A stretch of DNA of 34,847 nucleotides from Ktedonobacterales bacterium. Lineage in GTDB: Bacteria > Chloroflexota > Ktedonobacteria > Ktedonobacterales > JADMIN01. Shown in pieces: positions 7,612 to 15,321 of this stretch. The position numbers and the translations under genes were made by a program. Position 1 is the first letter of the stretch. Every line of letters starts with the position of its first letter. The stretch spans positions 1-34,847 of the forward strand of contig JANWHL010000087.1 of NCBI GenBank assembly GCA_025450405.1. Direction: 5' to 3'. Under the pieces are notes generated by a model that worked only from the letters and a program-made list of their open reading frames with translations, did no database searches and had not been told where the DNA came from.

Positions 7612-8181
7612 TCACCCACGCGTGGCTCGGCCGTGCGGCCGGGCCAGTGTGTGCTTCAGCGCCGCGCGCGCCTCCGGCACGACGAGGGGGACGGAGGCCA
7701 CCGTGGCCCCGGCCGCCAGCAAGCACCAGCCGCAGAAGGCATGGAAATCGCGCCACTGCGTCACGGTGAGTCGGACGGCCTGCGCGACGTCGAACCCGAC
7801 TTTGGCGGCCAGCGCCAGCGGGATCCATGGCGCGGTCGCGGCGCGGTCAGCGCCGCCCATCGCCGCCAGCGCCATGGTGGCCGTATAGCTGCCCAGGCCG
7901 AGGATGCCGTCGGGGGTCGAGAGGCGCGAGTAGCCTTCTCTCGACGCGTCCACGCGGTCCGCGTCCAGGAAGGGCAGCGGTGGCTCCGGCAGGTGTCGGA
8001 TGATCCCCGTCTGGTAGAGCGTGATCAGCTGCATCGCGGCCCCCGCCAGCAGCGAAAGACCGACCACCGCGCGCCGCCGCGCCATGAAGGGTCCGCTGCC
8101 CTGGCGCAGTTGGCGGCTGAGCACGGCGGGCGCCGTCGGCGTGAGACGCACCTGGGCGGTCAGTACGTCATGTAGGCTCAT
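7612..8181 (-). CDS. VKOR-like four-helix membrane protein with a single CGWC motif
   Basis: A 189-aa integral membrane protein. After about 33 cytosolic residues come four hydrophobic segments: AVVGLSLLAGAAMQLITLYQ, DGILGLGSYTATMALAAMGG, PWIPLALAAKVGFDVAQA and AFCGWCLLAAGATVASVPLV. The fourth opens with CGWC, the redox motif of vitamin K epoxide reductase-type proteins, which reoxidise thiol oxidoreductases using quinone. Only these two cysteines exist; the loop cysteines that shuttle electrons in classical VKOR are missing, so activity may be altered. Its ATG overlaps the TGA of the upstream SDR gene (8178-8181), a sign of translational coupling. The family call is moderate, from the topology, the motif and a familiar SDR neighbour. 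Confidence 0.62.
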   Translation of the reverse strand: MSLHDVLTAQVRLTPTAPAVLSRQLRQGSGPFMARRRAVVGLSLLAGAAMQLITLYQTGIIRHLPEPPLPFLDADRVDASREGYSRLSTPDGILGLGSYTATMALAAMGGADRAATAPWIPLALAAKVGFDVAQAVRLTVTQWRDFHAFCGWCLLAAGATVASVPLVVPEARAALKHTLARPHGRATRG

Positions 8182-9203
8182 CGGGCGCTCCTGGCGACCG
8201 CCCCCAGCACGGCCGCGGCGCCGATCCCGACTCCAGCGGCGACGAGCGAGTTGCGGTGCTTGACCGCCCAGAGCTCGGGGCTCCGGCTGTGGGAGCGGCT
8301 GGTGAAGTCGCCGCGTGCCGCGTAGTCGCCTGGGACGGGTTCCCAGAGGTTGTGGGGGCGATTGGGGTCGACTTTTCCATCGTACTGCTGGCCGGCGAAC
8401 CCGGTGCGGGCCAGGTACCAATCGCCGAACCAGGGGACGATCTTGTTCGCCTGGATGACGATCAGGGTGGGCAGGCCGACGTAGAGCTGGCGCCGGTGGT
8501 GGTGCGCGGCGAAGTAGATCGCGTCGGCCGCCACCTCCGGGTCGTAGATCGGCGGCACCGGCTGGGGTTTGCGCGGCATCCGGGTGAGGCACCAGCTGAA
8601 CTGCGGCGTGTTGAGCGCGGGCATCTGTACCATGGTCAGGCGCACATGGGAGCGCTCGTGCATCAGTTCGGTGCGCACCGACTCGGTGAAGCCCTGGATG
8701 GCGTGCTTGGCACCGCAATAGGCCGATTGCAGGGGGATACCACGGTACGCCAGCGCTGACCCGACCTGCACGATCACGCCGCGATTGCGCGGCTCCATCC
8801 GCTTCAGGGCGGCCTTGGTGCCCCAGACGAAGCCGAGGTAGGTCACCTCGGTGGCGCGCTGGAACTCCTCCGGCGTGATCTCGGTGAACGGCGCGAAGAC
8901 GGTGGTCATGGCGTCGTTGACCCAGACGTCGATCGGGCCGAGCTCGCGCTCGATCCGCTCCGCCGCCGCCTCCACCTCGTCGTAGTTGGCCACGTCGGCC
9001 GGCGCGATGACGGCCTTGCCGCCCAGTCCCTCAACTTCGCGCTTGGCCTCTTCGAGCCGGCTCATGCCATTGCCGCCGCGGGCGATCAGTCCCACGTGCG
9101 CGCCGTGCCGGGCGAATTCGCGAACGGTGGCCCGACCCACACCAGCCGCCGCGCCGGTGATCGCCACCACCTCCGGTTTCTCCGGTTTCCTGGCCACACT
9201 CAT
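8178..9203 (-). CDS. Short-chain dehydrogenase/reductase (SDR family oxidoreductase)
   Basis: A 341-aa SDR. The NAD(P)-binding TGAAAGVGRA is at residues 16-25, an acidic DVANYDEVEA follows strand 4, and the catalytic triad sits in VGSALAYRGI (Ser) and SAYCGAKHA (Tyr-x3-Lys). The usual NNAG is VNDAM here. Residues after about 245 form an extension rich in His/Arg/Ser, ending in a hydrophobic segment AGVGIGAAAVLGAVA that may anchor it near the membrane. This is longer than classical 250-residue SDRs. AGGAGG (9213-9218) precedes ATG 9203. It is coupled to the VKOR-like gene by a 4-bp overlap. The substrate is unknown. Confidence 0.9.
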   Translation of the reverse strand: MSVARKPEKPEVVAITGAAAGVGRATVREFARHGAHVGLIARGGNGMSRLEEAKREVEGLGGKAVIAPADVANYDEVEAAAERIERELGPIDVWVNDAMTTVFAPFTEITPEEFQRATEVTYLGFVWGTKAALKRMEPRNRGVIVQVGSALAYRGIPLQSAYCGAKHAIQGFTESVRTELMHERSHVRLTMVQMPALNTPQFSWCLTRMPRKPQPVPPIYDPEVAADAIYFAAHHHRRQLYVGLPTLIVIQANKIVPWFGDWYLARTGFAGQQYDGKVDPNRPHNLWEPVPGDYAARGDFTSRSHSRSPELWAVKHRNSLVAAGVGIGAAAVLGAVARSAR

Positions 9204-9416
9204 GCGCCATTCCTCCTGTACTTCCTGGATTTCCGCTTCCCGTCAATCGCGCCCTCCCCACGTCAGTCGCGCGGGGCAAGTGACCGCCACAGCGACCGCG
9301 GACGATCGCTGCGACCTGCCCGCACAATCATTGTCGAGGCGTCGGGGGCGCTTAACCCCTCGCGGTGCAACAGTGGTGCCAGGGAGCGATCCGCCGCCCG
9401 AGCGCGACCGGGCGGG

Positions 9417-9446
9417 TTGACGCGCCGCCGCGCGCGTCGCTAGGAT
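9417..9446 (+). promoter_or_regulatory. Promoter of the SGNH lipoprotein gene
   Basis: TTGACG (9417-9422), an 18-bp spacer and TAGGAT (9441-9446). The start would be near 9453, with a 36-nt leader containing AAGGAG (9475-9480). Confidence 0.55.
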
Positions 9447-9488
9447 TCATCAGGTCACGCATTTGTGCCTGGGCAAGGAGTATCAGCC

Positions 9489-10319
9489 ATGTGGTCCGGC
9501 GCCAATTTTCGGGTGAGCCAGCGCGGTGGATCGCATGAGCGACCAACGGGCGCGCGGGTGCCCGGGCCGGGATGGCGGGCGCTGGCGGTGGTCGCGTTGG
9601 CGGTGCTCGGCCTCGGCCTGGCGGCGTGTGGTGGGCCAGACGCCGGGGTGGGCCGCGCGCCAACGCGCGCGGCCGCCACGGCCACGGCGCGGCCAAGTGT
9701 GGTCTATGTGGCGCTGGGCGCATCCGACGCGGTGGGTGTGGGCGCCGACAATCCAAACACGCAGGGCTACGTGCCGCGCCTCATCGCGCGACTGCCGGCG
9801 TCCGCGCAGGCGCTGAACCTGGGCGTCTCGGGCATCACGCTCCACGACGCGCTCACCGAGGAAGTGCCGCCGGCGCTGGCGGCGCACCCCACCCTGATGA
9901 CCGTTTGGCTGGCCGCCAATGATTTCAAGGACTGCGTGCCGCTCGCCCAGTACGGCGCGGACCTCAACACGCTGCTGGCGCTGCTTCAAGCGCACACCCA
10001 GGCGCGGGTCTTCGTGGCGGACCTGCCCGATCTGAGCGAGCTGCCCGTCTTCCAGAACGGCGCGGCGCAAGCGGGGCCGTGCACACAGGGCGAGACGGCC
10101 GCCCAGATTCGGGCTCAGGTGCTCCAATGGAACCAGGTGATCGACGCCGCGGTCGCGCGCCACGGGGATTTCTTGGTGGACCTCTTCAACTCGCAGCTCG
10201 CCGCTCATCCCGAGTACATCTACCGCGATGGCTTCCATCCGTCGTCAGCCGGCTACGCCGTGCTGGCCGATCTCTTCTCGACGCAGATCCAGGCGCACGG
10301 CGGCGCGCCCCGTGCGTGA
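9489..10319 (+). CDS. SGNH/GDSL-type hydrolase lipoprotein
   Basis: A 276-aa secreted esterase-like protein. A basic N-region is followed by LAVVALAVLGLGLAAC, a lipobox with the modified Cys at about residue 40, then a Thr/Ala/Arg linker. Block I is VYVALGASDAVGVGA (nucleophile Ser in GASDAVG replacing GDS). Block II is LGVSGITL. Block III is WLAANDFKDC (Asn oxyanion). Block V is YRDGFHPSSAGYAVLAD, with the Asp-x-x-His pair. ATG 9489 has AAGGAG at the right distance; an earlier GTG 9465 does not. Acyl or carbohydrate esterase activity at the cell surface is likely, with the substrate unknown. The next gene converges on it 38 bp downstream. Confidence 0.85.
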   Translation: MWSGANFRVSQRGGSHERPTGARVPGPGWRALAVVALAVLGLGLAACGGPDAGVGRAPTRAAATATARPSVVYVALGASDAVGVGADNPNTQGYVPRLIARLPASAQALNLGVSGITLHDALTEEVPPALAAHPTLMTVWLAANDFKDCVPLAQYGADLNTLLALLQAHTQARVFVADLPDLSELPVFQNGAAQAGPCTQGETAAQIRAQVLQWNQVIDAAVARHGDFLVDLFNSQLAAHPEYIYRDGFHPSSAGYAVLADLFSTQIQAHGGAPRA

Positions 10320-10357
10320 GGCGGATGCGGTGGTCCCGCGCACGCTGGTGGTGCGCG

Positions 10358-10864
10358 TCACGGAAGGCGTCCGCGGGCAGGCGGGAGCGGTGGCGAAAAG
10401 TCAGTCCACCAGGGCGGTAGGAGCGTGCCCGGTCCGTAGAAGGGAGCGCCCATCAACCGCCGCAACATCGTCCACACGGGGTCTTCATAACCGCCGTAGT
10501 CGGTGACGAAGATGCGGCCTGCCGCGAACATGCTCGACGGCCCGTCCACCCAATCCATGTTGACACGGCCACCGCCGGGACACGGCCAGGTGATGCCCCA
10601 CGTCACGCATTCGGCTTCTTGCGCGGCGGATTGGAGGCTCGCAAACTCGCGGACATCGAGTGCCACGCCATTGACCACCATGGAGTGGCCAGGGACTGGG
10701 AAGAACATTACCGGCGGACCGTATCCGCCGTCGCGTACCCGTGCGCCGAGCGGGCGCAAATCCTGGGCGAGCGACGCGTAATCTACCGCTGGCACCAGCC
10801 TTGGCGCGGGAGCGTGGGCGGACGGCTCCCGCCAGGGGGCGCAGGCAGCCAGGGTGTAGAGCAC
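10358..10864 (-). CDS. Predicted lipoprotein of unknown function, uncertain start (possible frameshift)
   Basis: 168 residues from GTG 10864 with an N-terminus LYTLAACAP that is a good lipobox but has almost no hydrophobic or basic region before it. Upstream in this frame there is no other start before a TGA at 10934-10936. One frame away, ATG 10914 has an excellent GAGGAGG site and encodes MHLPGNAAGRALAVL, exactly the missing first half of a signal peptide. One base inserted (or two skipped) near 10868-10872 would join the two. So the gene may be frameshifted, or the base call may be wrong. The mature part has VPGHSMVVNGVALDVREF and a Cys pair (ECVTWGITWPC) that could form a disulfide. I recognise no family. 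Confidence 0.55.
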   Translation of the reverse strand: MLYTLAACAPWREPSAHAPAPRLVPAVDYASLAQDLRPLGARVRDGGYGPPVMFFPVPGHSMVVNGVALDVREFASLQSAAQEAECVTWGITWPCPGGGRVNMDWVDGPSSMFAAGRIFVTDYGGYEDPVWTMLRRLMGAPFYGPGTLLPPWWTDFSPPLPPARGRLP

Positions 10865-11034
10865 CAGTCCAGCACGGCCAGCGCGCGGCCCGCGGCATTT
10901 CCCGGAAGGTGCATGGCCGCCTCCTCGCGCCTTTCAGTCGCCCGGCGCCAAAGGCGTCCGGCATAGAGGCAGTATAGCGCGGAGGAGGCGGGCGTGCAAT
11001 CGCCCGGACGGACCGCACGGACGGACGGGGCGCG

Positions 11035-12219
11035 TCACGCGCGCCAGACCTGCGCCGTGCCATCCACACTGGCCGAGGCGATCAGCGTTCCATCCGGTGA
11101 CCACGCCACTTTGAAGATGATGTCGGTGTGGCCGGCATAGGTCTTGGTGGTCTGTCCAGTCGACGCGTTCCAGACGCGCACGCTGTGGTCATCGCCGCCC
11201 GAGGCAATGCGCTTGCCGTCGGGCGACCACGCGAGGGCGTAGACCTGGCCGGTCGAGCCAGTGTAGGTGAGGAGGGTGTGGCCGCTCGTGGCGTCCCAGA
11301 CCTTTACGGAATTGCCGGTGGTGACCGGGTTGAAGTTGCCCGCCGCCCCGGTCCCGGAGACAATGCGCTGGCTATCCGGCGACCAGGCAACCTCCCAGAC
11401 GGGAGCGCCGTTGCCCGAATACGTGATCAGGTGATGGCCGGTTTTCGCTGCCCACACCTGGACGGTGCCATTATGGCTGGCCGAAGCGATGCGCGACCCA
11501 TCGGGCGACCACGCCACTCGCTCGACATCACTGGATTGGCCCGCGTAGGTCACGATGGCCGCACCACTCCGCGTGTCCCAGACTTTCGCTGTCCCGTCCT
11601 GGCTGCCCGAGACGAAATAGCGACTATCCGGCGACCATGCCAGGCCCTCGATGGAGCCGGTCTGACCGGCGTAGGTCGCGAGCTGGTGGCCCGTCGTGGC
11701 ATCCAGCAGCGCCAGCGAGCCGCGCAGACCGCCCGCGACAATGCGCTGTCCGTCCGGGGACCACGCCACGGAGAAGGCATAGGAGGCGACGCTGGTGGTC
11801 CAGAGCATCGTGGCCGTGTGGGCGTCCCAGACCTGGACGGTGCCATCGTTGCCGCAGGAGGCGACATGCTTGCCGTCGGGCGACCACGCGAGCGAGATGA
11901 CCGGCCCAGTGTGCCCCTGGTAGGTGACCAGGGCACCGGCGCGTGCCGCGGCGGCATCCGTGGGAGCGGGGGCGGGTGTGTCCGTGGCGGCGGGCGGGTG
12001 CGCGGTGTTGGTCGGGAGCGGTGTCCCACCGGTCGAGCCGGCGGGCGAACCGCACGCGACGGGCAGGAGGAACAGGCCGCAGCAGAGGGGCGCGACCAGG
12101 AGGCGCCGCGCGCCGCGCTGGGACAAGCCGCGCTGGGACAAGCCGCGCTGGGGCAAATGGAATCGCGTGAGCATTGGGGAGAGCGTGATGGGCATGCCGC
12201 CCAGGCGTCGTCGCGTCAT
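11035..12219 (-). CDS. WD40-repeat lipoprotein (seven-bladed propeller)
   Basis: 394 residues. A signal peptide (APLCCGLFLLPVAC, lipobox Cys near residue 50) is followed by a Pro/Thr/Ala linker and seven WD40 repeats. Each repeat carries a strand of the type VAWSPDG...IASGS and ends in VWDA/VWNA/VWRA, enough for one closed propeller. Such proteins are surface scaffolds; no enzymatic motif is seen. ATG 12219 is chosen because AAGAGGA lies 5 nt upstream (12225-12231 region); the frame is open further but without a ribosome site. The n-region holds a threefold LSQRG repeat from a 15-bp tandem repeat. The repeats are similar to each other, suggesting recent internal duplication. Confidence 0.88.
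   Translation of the reverse strand: MTRRRLGGMPITLSPMLTRFHLPQRGLSQRGLSQRGARRLLVAPLCCGLFLLPVACGSPAGSTGGTPLPTNTAHPPAATDTPAPAPTDAAAARAGALVTYQGHTGPVISLAWSPDGKHVASCGNDGTVQVWDAHTATMLWTTSVASYAFSVAWSPDGQRIVAGGLRGSLALLDATTGHQLATYAGQTGSIEGLAWSPDSRYFVSGSQDGTAKVWDTRSGAAIVTYAGQSSDVERVAWSPDGSRIASASHNGTVQVWAAKTGHHLITYSGNGAPVWEVAWSPDSQRIVSGTGAAGNFNPVTTGNSVKVWDATSGHTLLTYTGSTGQVYALAWSPDGKRIASGGDDHSVRVWNASTGQTTKTYAGHTDIIFKVAWSPDGTLIASASVDGTAQVWRA
12113..12157. repeat. Three tandem 15-bp units in the WD40 lipoprotein signal region
   Basis: The unit CCGCGCTGGGACAAG occurs exactly at 12113-12127 and 12128-12142, and with two changes at 12143-12157. The unit length is a multiple of three, so the reading frame holds and adds RGLSQ blocks before the hydrophobic core. 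Confidence 0.9.
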
Positions 12220-12367
12220 CTTTATCCTCTTGGCGCGATGGGGTATGACCAATCGCGATCGGTCCAGGCGAGGGCAGGTCGCCGCCGCTGCGCCAAGCAT
12301 GCCATACGGATGGCTGGCTGTCATGCGTCGAAAGACGTATCTTGGAGCTGTGGGCCGGGCTGGGCCA

Positions 12368-13693
12368 TCAGCCGAGCAGTCCCAGCTGCCGGCCCCGGGC
12401 GATGGCGGCGGTGCGCCGGCCTACCCCAAGCTTGGCGAAGATATGCTCGAGGTGTTTCTTGACGGTCCCAGGGGTGATGACCAGCTCACTGGCGATTGCC
12501 TGATTGGTGAGGCCGGCCGCGACCAGGCGGAGCACGTCCACTTCGCGGTTGCTCAGGCGCTCGGACGGCGCATCGGCCATGACCACGGCGACATTGTTGG
12601 GCGCCGCAAGCAGCGGGCGCACGGGAGACGTGGAGGCTTCGGCGGCCTCTGCCAGGGACACGCCGGGCACGTTCTCCTCGAAGAAGCGGCTCCACTGCGC
12701 GATGTGGGGCGCCGCCACCCCGGGCGCCAGGTCGCGCAGTGCCCGGGCAGCCGGCACGGTGTCGGCGAGACGACCCAGGTGATAGGAGTACATTGCCTGG
12801 TCGCCAAGTAGCGCGGCGACCGCGTATCGATCGCCGTAGAGGCGCGCCAGCGCGACGGCAGTTTCCGCCCACGCCTGGGACTGGGCATAGTCACCCCGTG
12901 CGCGCGCCAGCTCGGTCTGTGCCGCCGCCATCACCAGGCGGCGTTCGGGGGCCGACGCGCCGCCCCCAGCGGCCGGCGCCAACAGCCGCAGGCACGCCTC
13001 GAGATGCTCACGAGCCGAGTCCGGGCGGCCACGCAAGCGCGCGTAGAGACCGCTGGCGAAGCGCAGGACGGCCAGACTGTCACGGTCCACGCGCTGGGGG
13101 TCGGGGCCGAAGGGCTCGCCGAACCAGCCGGACTCCGCGCCATTGCTCAGCAGGTCCGTGATCTGCGCGAAGCCCAGGAGCGGGTCCCAAAAGCCTGGTG
13201 TACCCGGCGCGGCGGTTGTGCCCTTCAGGCTCGCCATCCAGAGGTCGCGCCCCTCGGCGTAGCGCCCGTGGCTGAAGAGCAGGATGCCAAGGCGGTTGAG
13301 CAGGCGCGAGCGGCGGCGGTGGGCCGAAGTGGCGCGGCAGGCGGCGATCCCCAGGCGCAGCGCCCGCTCCGCGGTGGCGTGATCGTCGACGCGGCAGACG
13401 ACGCGAGCCAGCCCCTCCGCCAGGCGGGACGCCGTGCCATAGCGCCCGTGTTCAAAGGCGCCGGTGAGCGCGTCGTACAGGAATTCCCATTCGTGCTCCA
13501 ATTGTGGCGGATCGCCGGCGAAGCGTTTGACGTACTCCAGGGCATACGCGCGCGCGTCTCCAGGATGATCGCGGGCCGCGGCGGGCACGAGTGGCTCGAG
13601 CCGCCGCGGCGCTTCGCTAGCGGGGGCGTCCGGCCGGGCGTGGCGGCGCGCGGGCAAGACGGCGGGCCGTGTGTGGGTCAGTGCGCGGGTCAT
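12368..13693 (-). CDS. LuxR-family transcriptional regulator with TPR-like sensor region
   Basis: A 441-aa protein. Residues 40-330 are helical repeats resembling TPR (for example TASRLAEGLARVVCRV, RLNRLGILLFSHGRYAEGRD-type segments), with no Walker A, so it lacks the NTPase of MalT/LAL regulators. The last 65 residues are a complete LuxR helix-turn-helix: LSNREVDVLRLVAAGLTNQA and TPGTVKKHLEHIFAKLGV. It has no receiver domain and no PAS. ATG 13693 follows GGAGAGGTGG. The gene is divergent from the phosphofructokinase gene, so the shared 290-bp region may be its target. The signal is unknown. Confidence 0.87.
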   Translation of the reverse strand: MTRALTHTRPAVLPARRHARPDAPASEAPRRLEPLVPAAARDHPGDARAYALEYVKRFAGDPPQLEHEWEFLYDALTGAFEHGRYGTASRLAEGLARVVCRVDDHATAERALRLGIAACRATSAHRRRSRLLNRLGILLFSHGRYAEGRDLWMASLKGTTAAPGTPGFWDPLLGFAQITDLLSNGAESGWFGEPFGPDPQRVDRDSLAVLRFASGLYARLRGRPDSAREHLEACLRLLAPAAGGGASAPERRLVMAAAQTELARARGDYAQSQAWAETAVALARLYGDRYAVAALLGDQAMYSYHLGRLADTVPAARALRDLAPGVAAPHIAQWSRFFEENVPGVSLAEAAEASTSPVRPLLAAPNNVAVVMADAPSERLSNREVDVLRLVAAGLTNQAIASELVITPGTVKKHLEHIFAKLGVGRRTAAIARGRQLGLLG

Positions 13694-13785
13694 GGGTCTG
13701 CCACCTCTCCGCGCGACGGCCAGCCGCCCAGGGTGGGTGACGGCGGATTGCGGGACGCGCCGGGACACCCGTGCGCTCAAGTAGG

Positions 13786-13807
13786 GTACGTCCATGTATT
13801 GTACGTC
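13786..13807 (-). promoter_or_regulatory. Direct GTACGTC repeats around a luxR-side TACAAT box
   Basis: GTACGTC occurs at 13786-13792 and 13801-13807. Between them, on the minus strand, TACAAT (plus 13798-13803) is a candidate -10 for the luxR-type gene about 105 bp away. Direct repeats spaced 15 bp apart could be sites for autoregulation. Confidence 0.4.
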
Positions 13808-13877
13808 TGGGAGGGCGTCTTCCTCACGGGCCTTGCGCGACGCCTGGCCGTGCACGCCGGGAGCGGCGGCGCGCACC

Positions 13878-13886
13878 TGGTATAAT
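13878..13886 (+). promoter_or_regulatory. Extended -10 (TGGTATAAT) of the phosphofructokinase gene
   Basis: TGG directly before a perfect TATAAT (13881-13886), about 100 bp upstream of TTG 13987. No -35 is apparent, which is normal for extended -10 promoters. Confidence 0.6.
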
Positions 13887-13986
13887 AGCCGCGGACGTGC
13901 CCAGATGGTCGCGACGGGGTCGCGGCTGGTGGAACCGGTCCCCTCACAACCATCATCCCCCCTGAGATTGCGGGAGCACACGACCC

Positions 13987-15204
13987 TTGACGTATTCCAC
14001 ATCCCGCCCGCGCGGCCATCTGCTGATCGGCCAATCCGGCGGCGCCACCGCCGTGATCAATGCCAGCCTCGCGGGCGCGGTTCGTGAAGCCCTGGCCAGC
14101 GATGGGATCGACGGCATTTACGGCGCCCGCCACGGCATCCAGGGGCTGCTCGACGGCGATCTGCTCGACCTGCGGCGCGAGCCAGCCGCTACCTGGGATG
14201 GCCTCGTAGCTACCCCCTCGGCGGCGCTCGGTTCGTGTCGCTATCGCCTCCAGCCGGACGACCCGGAGCGCGCCCTCGACCTGCTGCGCCGGCTCAGTGT
14301 GCGTCACTTCCTCTACATCGGTGGCAATGACTCGGCCGACACCGCGCACCGCATCGCGCTGGCCGCGCGTGCGGCCGACTACGACCTGCGCGTGGTCTGC
14401 GTGCCCAAGACCATCGACAACGACCTCCCCGGCACCGACCACTGCCCCGGCTATGGCAGCGCCGCGCGCTTCATCGCGCTGGCGACGATGGACTCGGCCA
14501 TGTGCACTGAGGCGATCCCGACGCACTATCCCGTGAAGGTGATCGAGGTGATGGGCCGCGACGCCGGCTGGCTCGCCGCGGCCGCCGCGCTGGGCAAAGA
14601 GCGCGAGGAGGACGCCCCGCACCTGATCTACGTGCCCGAGCGCCCGTTTGTCCCCACGCGCTTCCTCGAGGACGTGCGCCGGGCGCACGAGCGCTATGGG
14701 TATGTCGTCGCCGTGGTGACCGAGACCGTCCGCGACGAGCGCGGCCAGCCGCTCGGCGCCGTCGGAGCGCAGGGAGTGGATGCTTTCGGCCACCAACTGC
14801 TCGGCGGGGCGGCCCAGGCGCTGGTCGGCATGGTGCGCGAGGAGCTAGGTCTGCGTGCGCGCTTCGACCGGCCGGGCGACCTCCAGCGCATGGCCTCCTC
14901 GTGCGTGTCCGCGACCGACCGGGACGAGGCGTATCGGGTTGGCGGCGCCGCCGTCCGTGCCGCGCTGAGTGGTGTGACCGACAAGATGGTGACGCTGGTG
15001 CGCGTCCTCGGCCCCGCGTACGCCTGCGAGACCAACCTGGTAGACCTCGACGTGGTCGCGAATGAGCAGCGTCTGCTGCCGGCCGAGTACCTCGACGCGG
15101 AAGGCACCGGCGTCACGCCCGCTTTCCGCGACTACGCGCTGCCGCTGATCGGGGACCCCCTGCCCCGCCACGTCCGCCTGCGCGGCGTACCGATCGGCCA
15201 GTAG
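13987..15204 (+). CDS. 6-phosphofructokinase, PPi-dependent type
   Basis: A 405-aa PfkA-superfamily enzyme phosphorylating fructose 6-phosphate in glycolysis. Family stretches: GQSGGATAVIN (15-25), YIGGNDSADTA (G112-G113-N114-D115), PKTIDNDLPGTDHCPGYGSA (Lys 141) and VIEVMGRDAGWLA. Asp 115 stands where ATP enzymes carry Gly 104, and Lys 141 where they carry Gly 124. Together they are the accepted mark of pyrophosphate-using enzymes, so the reaction is probably reversible. The first Asp of GGDDS is Asn, as in a known GGNDS subgroup. The start is TTG 13987 with GGGAG (13972-13976) upstream. DeoB follows after about 120 bp on the same strand. Confidence 0.9.
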   Translation: MTYSTSRPRGHLLIGQSGGATAVINASLAGAVREALASDGIDGIYGARHGIQGLLDGDLLDLRREPAATWDGLVATPSAALGSCRYRLQPDDPERALDLLRRLSVRHFLYIGGNDSADTAHRIALAARAADYDLRVVCVPKTIDNDLPGTDHCPGYGSAARFIALATMDSAMCTEAIPTHYPVKVIEVMGRDAGWLAAAAALGKEREEDAPHLIYVPERPFVPTRFLEDVRRAHERYGYVVAVVTETVRDERGQPLGAVGAQGVDAFGHQLLGGAAQALVGMVREELGLRARFDRPGDLQRMASSCVSATDRDEAYRVGGAAVRAALSGVTDKMVTLVRVLGPAYACETNLVDLDVVANEQRLLPAEYLDAEGTGVTPAFRDYALPLIGDPLPRHVRLRGVPIGQ

Positions 15205-15321
15205 GCGCGAGACGCGGGAGGAGCGAGAGCGGCGCGAGCCGGGCGCGGCTTGCCGGTGATAGGATGTGCGCGCAGCCGCCGCGGCGGGTCGCTGGCGGCC
15301 ACGCGAAAAGAGGTGATGGCG

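Noticed and set aside
13694..14002. N-terminal extension of the LuxR-type regulator
   Set aside because: The open frame upstream overlaps the divergent promoter region and the first codons of the phosphofructokinase gene, without a good ribosome site.
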